Part shown: piece by piece, positions 5,745 to 7,983 of the stretch
Layout: each line of letters begins with the position of its first letter
Numbering within the stretch: position 1 is the stretch's first letter
Assembly: GCA_009697495.1 (NCBI GenBank)
Contig: SHUN01000115.1
Location: forward strand, 1-7,983
Direction: 5' to 3'
DNA from: Bryobacterales bacterium
Lineage (GTDB): Bacteria > Acidobacteriota > Terriglobia > Bryobacterales > Bryobacteraceae
Length of the DNA stretch: 7,983 nt
Made by a program: the position numbers and the translations under genes
The notes under the pieces: generated by a model
What the model was told of the DNA's origin: nothing
What the model saw: only the letters and a program-made list of their open reading frames with translations
Databases searched by the model: none

Positions 5745-6797
5745 ATGATTTCCGTTAAGGATGCGATAACCGATTCTGGTTTACAGGCGAGAACTCTTCA
5801 GCAGGCGCGGCGGTTTTCGGGGAAGTGCCTGGAACTGGGCCGTGAATCGCTGCGGGCAGTGGAGGAGCATGTGTTTCCGCTATTTCCCGAAGCGGCGCGG
5901 AAGGCGCAGGAGAATTGGCGGCAGGTGTACGCCTGCATACGGGAAGAGGCGCCGGAAGATGTGCTGGAGTCGACGCCTCGGATGGTGGAGCGGATATTAC
6001 ATAATTATGCGTTGGATTCGAGGCGGATGCAGTGGGAGCAACTGGAATCGGTCAAGTCGATCCTGGGCGTGATGGCGGAGGCGGTTGGCGCGACGCGCTT
6101 ACAAACGAACACCTACAGCGAGAGTATGGCGGAAATCTCCGAGTCGTTAAGGCGGATGACGGAGACGGAGAGCCTGGAGGAGTTGCGGCGGCAATTGACG
6201 AAAGAGGCGGCGCAAGTGCGGGAGAGCGTCGCGAAAATGGTGCGAGAGAGCGAAGCGTCCGTGCGGGCAATGGAGTCGGATCTGGCCCATTTTCGGACAA
6301 AATTGGCGGAGGCGGAGGCGTCGACGGACGTGTTGACTGGATTGGCGAACCGGCGGGAGTTAGAGCGGCAGATGGAAATGCGAATACAGCGGATGACGCC
6401 GTTCTGCGCGCTGTTGTTCGATCTGGACAACTTCAAAAGCATCAACGAGCGGTTTGGACACGAGTGCGGCGATCAGGCGCTGCGCGGGTTCGCCGGCGTG
6501 CTGAACGAACAGGTGCGGCCGGGCGATGTGGTGGCGCGATGGGGGGGCGACGAGTTTTTCGTGATCTTCGATTGCACGATGAAAGACGCGTTGCGGCGGA
6601 GCCAACAGATCTCGGTGAAACTGGCGCGGCGCTATGAGTTGAATTGGGATGGGAAACCGATCTCGATTCCGCTGCAAGCGAGTTCGGGAGTGGTGGAGTA
6701 TTGTTGTGGTGAAACAGCGAGCGCGCTTTTCCGCCGGGCGGATGAGGCGATGTACGCTGTAAAGGGAAAGCGGTCGGCGGCCCGGGAAACCCGATAG
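5745..6797 (+). CDS. Diguanylate cyclase with N-terminal helical region (GGDEF domain)
   Basis: A 350-residue protein that should make cyclic di-GMP from two GTP. The GGDEF domain spans about 190-345: DVLTGLANRR (195-204), FDLDNFKSINERFGHECGD (225-243) and the active-site loop RWGGDEF (265-271) with an intact GGDEF signature. RPGD at 258-261, five residues before GGDEF, is a canonical RxxD inhibitory site, so product feedback is expected. Residues 1-110 form a helical region of unrecognised type, followed by a charged helix of coiled-coil character (about 120-190) that probably mediates dimerisation. There is no transmembrane segment or signal peptide, so it is cytoplasmic, with the sensory input through the N-terminal part. 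The ATG at 5745 is preceded by AAGGAAGG (5731-5738) at a 6-nt spacing. It is divergent from infA. The input signal is unknown. Confidence 0.95.
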   Translation: MISVKDAITDSGLQARTLQQARRFSGKCLELGRESLRAVEEHVFPLFPEAARKAQENWRQVYACIREEAPEDVLESTPRMVERILHNYALDSRRMQWEQLESVKSILGVMAEAVGATRLQTNTYSESMAEISESLRRMTETESLEELRRQLTKEAAQVRESVAKMVRESEASVRAMESDLAHFRTKLAEAEASTDVLTGLANRRELERQMEMRIQRMTPFCALLFDLDNFKSINERFGHECGDQALRGFAGVLNEQVRPGDVVARWGGDEFFVIFDCTMKDALRRSQQISVKLARRYELNWDGKPISIPLQASSGVVEYCCGETASALFRRADEAMYAVKGKRSAARETR

Positions 6798-6818
6798 AAT
6801 GGGCAGGAAGGGTATCGA

Positions 6819-6866
6819 ATGCGGCTGCTGATTGCTATGCTGGCGTCCAAATATTTGAATGACTGA
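6819..6866 (+). CDS. Possible 15-codon leader ORF overlapping the SDR start
   Basis: ATG at 6819 has a strong AGGAAGGG (6805-6812) at 6-nt spacing and encodes MRLLIAMLASKYLND, with its stop at 6864-6866. The SDR gene starts at 6859, 8 nt inside this ORF, in another frame, and has no ribosome site of its own. The arrangement fits reinitiation or translational coupling. The peptide itself is too short to judge by sequence; the ribosome site is the main support. Confidence 0.35.
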   Translation: MRLLIAMLASKYLND

Positions 6867-7689
6867 AACGCAGGTTCTTGCCGGAAAAAATATTCTAATC
6901 ACCGGAGCGGGCCGGGGGATTGGAAAGCGTTTAGCTTTGAGCATGGCGTCGAGGGGCGCGAAGGTAGGGTTATTGGCGAGGAGCCGGGGCGAATTGGACC
7001 TGGCGCAACTGGAGATTGAGCAGGCGGGGGGAGTGGCGATGCGGTTGCGCGCGGACGTGCGGGAAGCCGAGCAGATCGCCGCGGCGGTGGACCGGATGAA
7101 AGTGCATTGGGGGCAGATTGATGTGCTGATCTGCGCGGCTGGAATTCAGGGGCCGATCGGCCCTTTGATGGAAGTGCCTCCGAAAGCCTGGTGGGAGACG
7201 GTGGAGACGAATCTGCGCGGCGTGATGCTGGCGGCGCGGGCGGTGCTGCCGGAGATGATCAAAAGGCGGTCGGGGAAAATCATCGCGCTGAGCGGCGGCG
7301 GTTCATTGACGCCGCGCCCCAATTTTTCAGCGTACGCGGCGAGCAAGTCGGCGCTGGTGCGACTGATCGAGACGCTGGCGGTGGAGATTTCCGAGCACAA
7401 TGTGCAGGCCAACTGCATGTCCCCGGGCGGGGCGAACACTGCCATGACCGACGAGATACTGGCGGCGGGCGAAAAGGCAGGGTGGAAGGAAATTGAAGAC
7501 GCCAAGCAGGTGCGGATGACGGGCGGCGAGCCGCCGGATAAGCAGATTCAACTGGCCTTGTTTTTGGCTTCAGAGCGTTCGAACCACATAACGGGAAGAG
7601 TGATTCACGTGGGTGACGAGTGGCGCAAGTTGGAGCACGGGCAGGTGAGCGCGGAACTATATACGTTGCGGCGCGTGGTGAAGGGCTGA
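6859..7689 (+). CDS. Short-chain dehydrogenase/reductase (SDR) family oxidoreductase
   Basis: A 276-residue classical SDR with a Rossmann fold for NAD(P)H. It shows the cofactor motif TGAGRGIG (15-22), Asp66-Val67 contacting the adenine, CAAG (92-95, in place of the common NNAG), Asn118, and the catalytic set Ser145 (ALSGG), Tyr159 and Lys163 (YAASK). Arg41 after the second strand (LLARSR) favours NADP(H). The C-terminal part keeps SPGGANTAM (the usual PG-x-x-x-T) and TGRVIHVGDEW, then a tail of about 25 residues longer than in FabG. It therefore resembles FabG-like carbonyl reductases, but the substrate is not predictable. ATG at 6859 is the first start after an in-frame TGA at 6856. It follows the diguanylate cyclase by 61 nt on the same strand. 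Its 3' end overlaps the opposing gene by 33 nt. Confidence 0.93.
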   Translation: MTETQVLAGKNILITGAGRGIGKRLALSMASRGAKVGLLARSRGELDLAQLEIEQAGGVAMRLRADVREAEQIAAAVDRMKVHWGQIDVLICAAGIQGPIGPLMEVPPKAWWETVETNLRGVMLAARAVLPEMIKRRSGKIIALSGGGSLTPRPNFSAYAASKSALVRLIETLAVEISEHNVQANCMSPGGANTAMTDEILAAGEKAGWKEIEDAKQVRMTGGEPPDKQIQLALFLASERSNHITGRVIHVGDEWRKLEHGQVSAELYTLRRVVKG

Positions 7690-7983
7690 CGATTGCAGTT
7701 GGCTGAATAGCGCGGCGGGGGCGACGGTGTGCCAATGTCCGCGCATTTTGCCATCGGTCACGCGGACGAAATCCACGACTCGGAAGGAGGCCTTTTTGCC
7801 GGCCGGCGGCACTCCCGGAAATTCTCCCAGGTGTGTGCCGTGGAAGGTCTTCCTTGTAGCGACGAAATCGCCGCTGACGAATTGCTCGATGATCTCGGCC
7901 CGCAGGTCCGGGAAGGCTGATTGCAGCATGCGGAAGAGCTGGATTACATCGGTGGCGCCCGATCCGAAGCGGTAGACTTGCTC
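7657..7983 (-). CDS. SnoaL-like polyketide/ester cyclase family protein, 5' end outside the window
   Basis: The frame is open from the right window edge to a TAG at 7659-7657, giving the last 108 residues of a longer protein; the methionine at 7929 is probably internal, because the upstream residues (EQVYRFGSGATDVIQLFR) continue the fold. The stretch MLQSAFPDLRAEI, then FHGTHLGEFPGVPPAGKK, then DFVRVTDGKMRGHWHTV is the hallmark order of SnoaL-like proteins of the NTF2 fold. These include polyketide cyclases and many uncharacterised small proteins, so the reaction cannot be assigned. The gene runs against the SDR gene and the two 3' ends overlap by 33 nt (7657-7689), which leaves no room for an intergenic terminator. 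Family call is good; function unknown. Confidence 0.85.
   Translation of the reverse strand, partial: EQVYRFGSGATDVIQLFRMLQSAFPDLRAEIIEQFVSGDFVATRKTFHGTHLGEFPGVPPAGKKASFRVVDFVRVTDGKMRGHWHTVAPAALFSQLQSSALHHAPQRI

Noticed and set aside
6032..6637. A 201-codon plus-strand open frame within the diguanylate cyclase, and a 194-codon minus-strand frame at 6360-6944
   Set aside because: Both overlap the GGDEF gene, whose frame carries all motifs; their sequences are low-complexity shadows.
7150..7163. 14-nt palindrome GGGCCGATCGGCCC as an operator or element
   Set aside because: It lies in the SDR coding frame (QGPIGPL) and is the kind of short GC palindrome expected in GC-rich coding DNA.

Overview
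The window reads as ordinary chromosomal housekeeping and accessory sequence from a GC-rich Gram-negative bacterium. GC content is roughly 60% by eye. The gene mix (paired 6-pyruvoyl/6-carboxytetrahydropterin synthases, an orphan GlcD, a stand-alone Clp-type AAA+ ATPase, an IF-1 gene outside a ribosomal cluster, a SnoaL-like protein) and the protein style suggest an Acidobacteriota member such as the Bryobacter/Solibacter group. That assignment is inference from gene content; the window holds no rRNA or other phylogenetic marker that settles it. No tRNA, rRNA, CRISPR array, transposase or phage gene was seen.

Layout from left to right. Positions 1-546 (minus) hold two tandem COG0720 proteins, the second cut by the window edge. 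A short AT-richer divergent promoter region (about 547-583) separates them from a plus-strand cluster: a TlpA-like membrane-anchored thioredoxin, a GlcD-type FAD oxidase whose start overlaps the TlpA stop by 4 nt, and a small secreted protein whose frame is broken by a TGA codon. A perfect 39-nt palindrome (3047-3085) fills the convergent gap and touches the stop codon of the next gene.

Positions 3086-5607 (minus) are read in the order infA (translation initiation factor IF-1), wecB (UDP-GlcNAc 2-epimerase), then a single-domain ClpA/ClpC-type AAA+ ATPase. A divergent gap (5608-5744) leads to a plus-strand diguanylate cyclase (GGDEF with an I-site), followed by a possible 15-codon leader ORF overlapping the start of a short-chain dehydrogenase. 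The SDR gene overlaps tail-to-tail by 33 nt with a minus-strand SnoaL-like protein that runs off the right edge.

No clearly new multi-gene system is evident. The points most worth a second look are the long palindrome, the D2-only Clp ATPase with a candidate ClpP-docking loop, the PTPS pair in which one copy lacks the active-site cysteine, the stop-interrupted secreted gene, and the leader ORF in front of the SDR gene.
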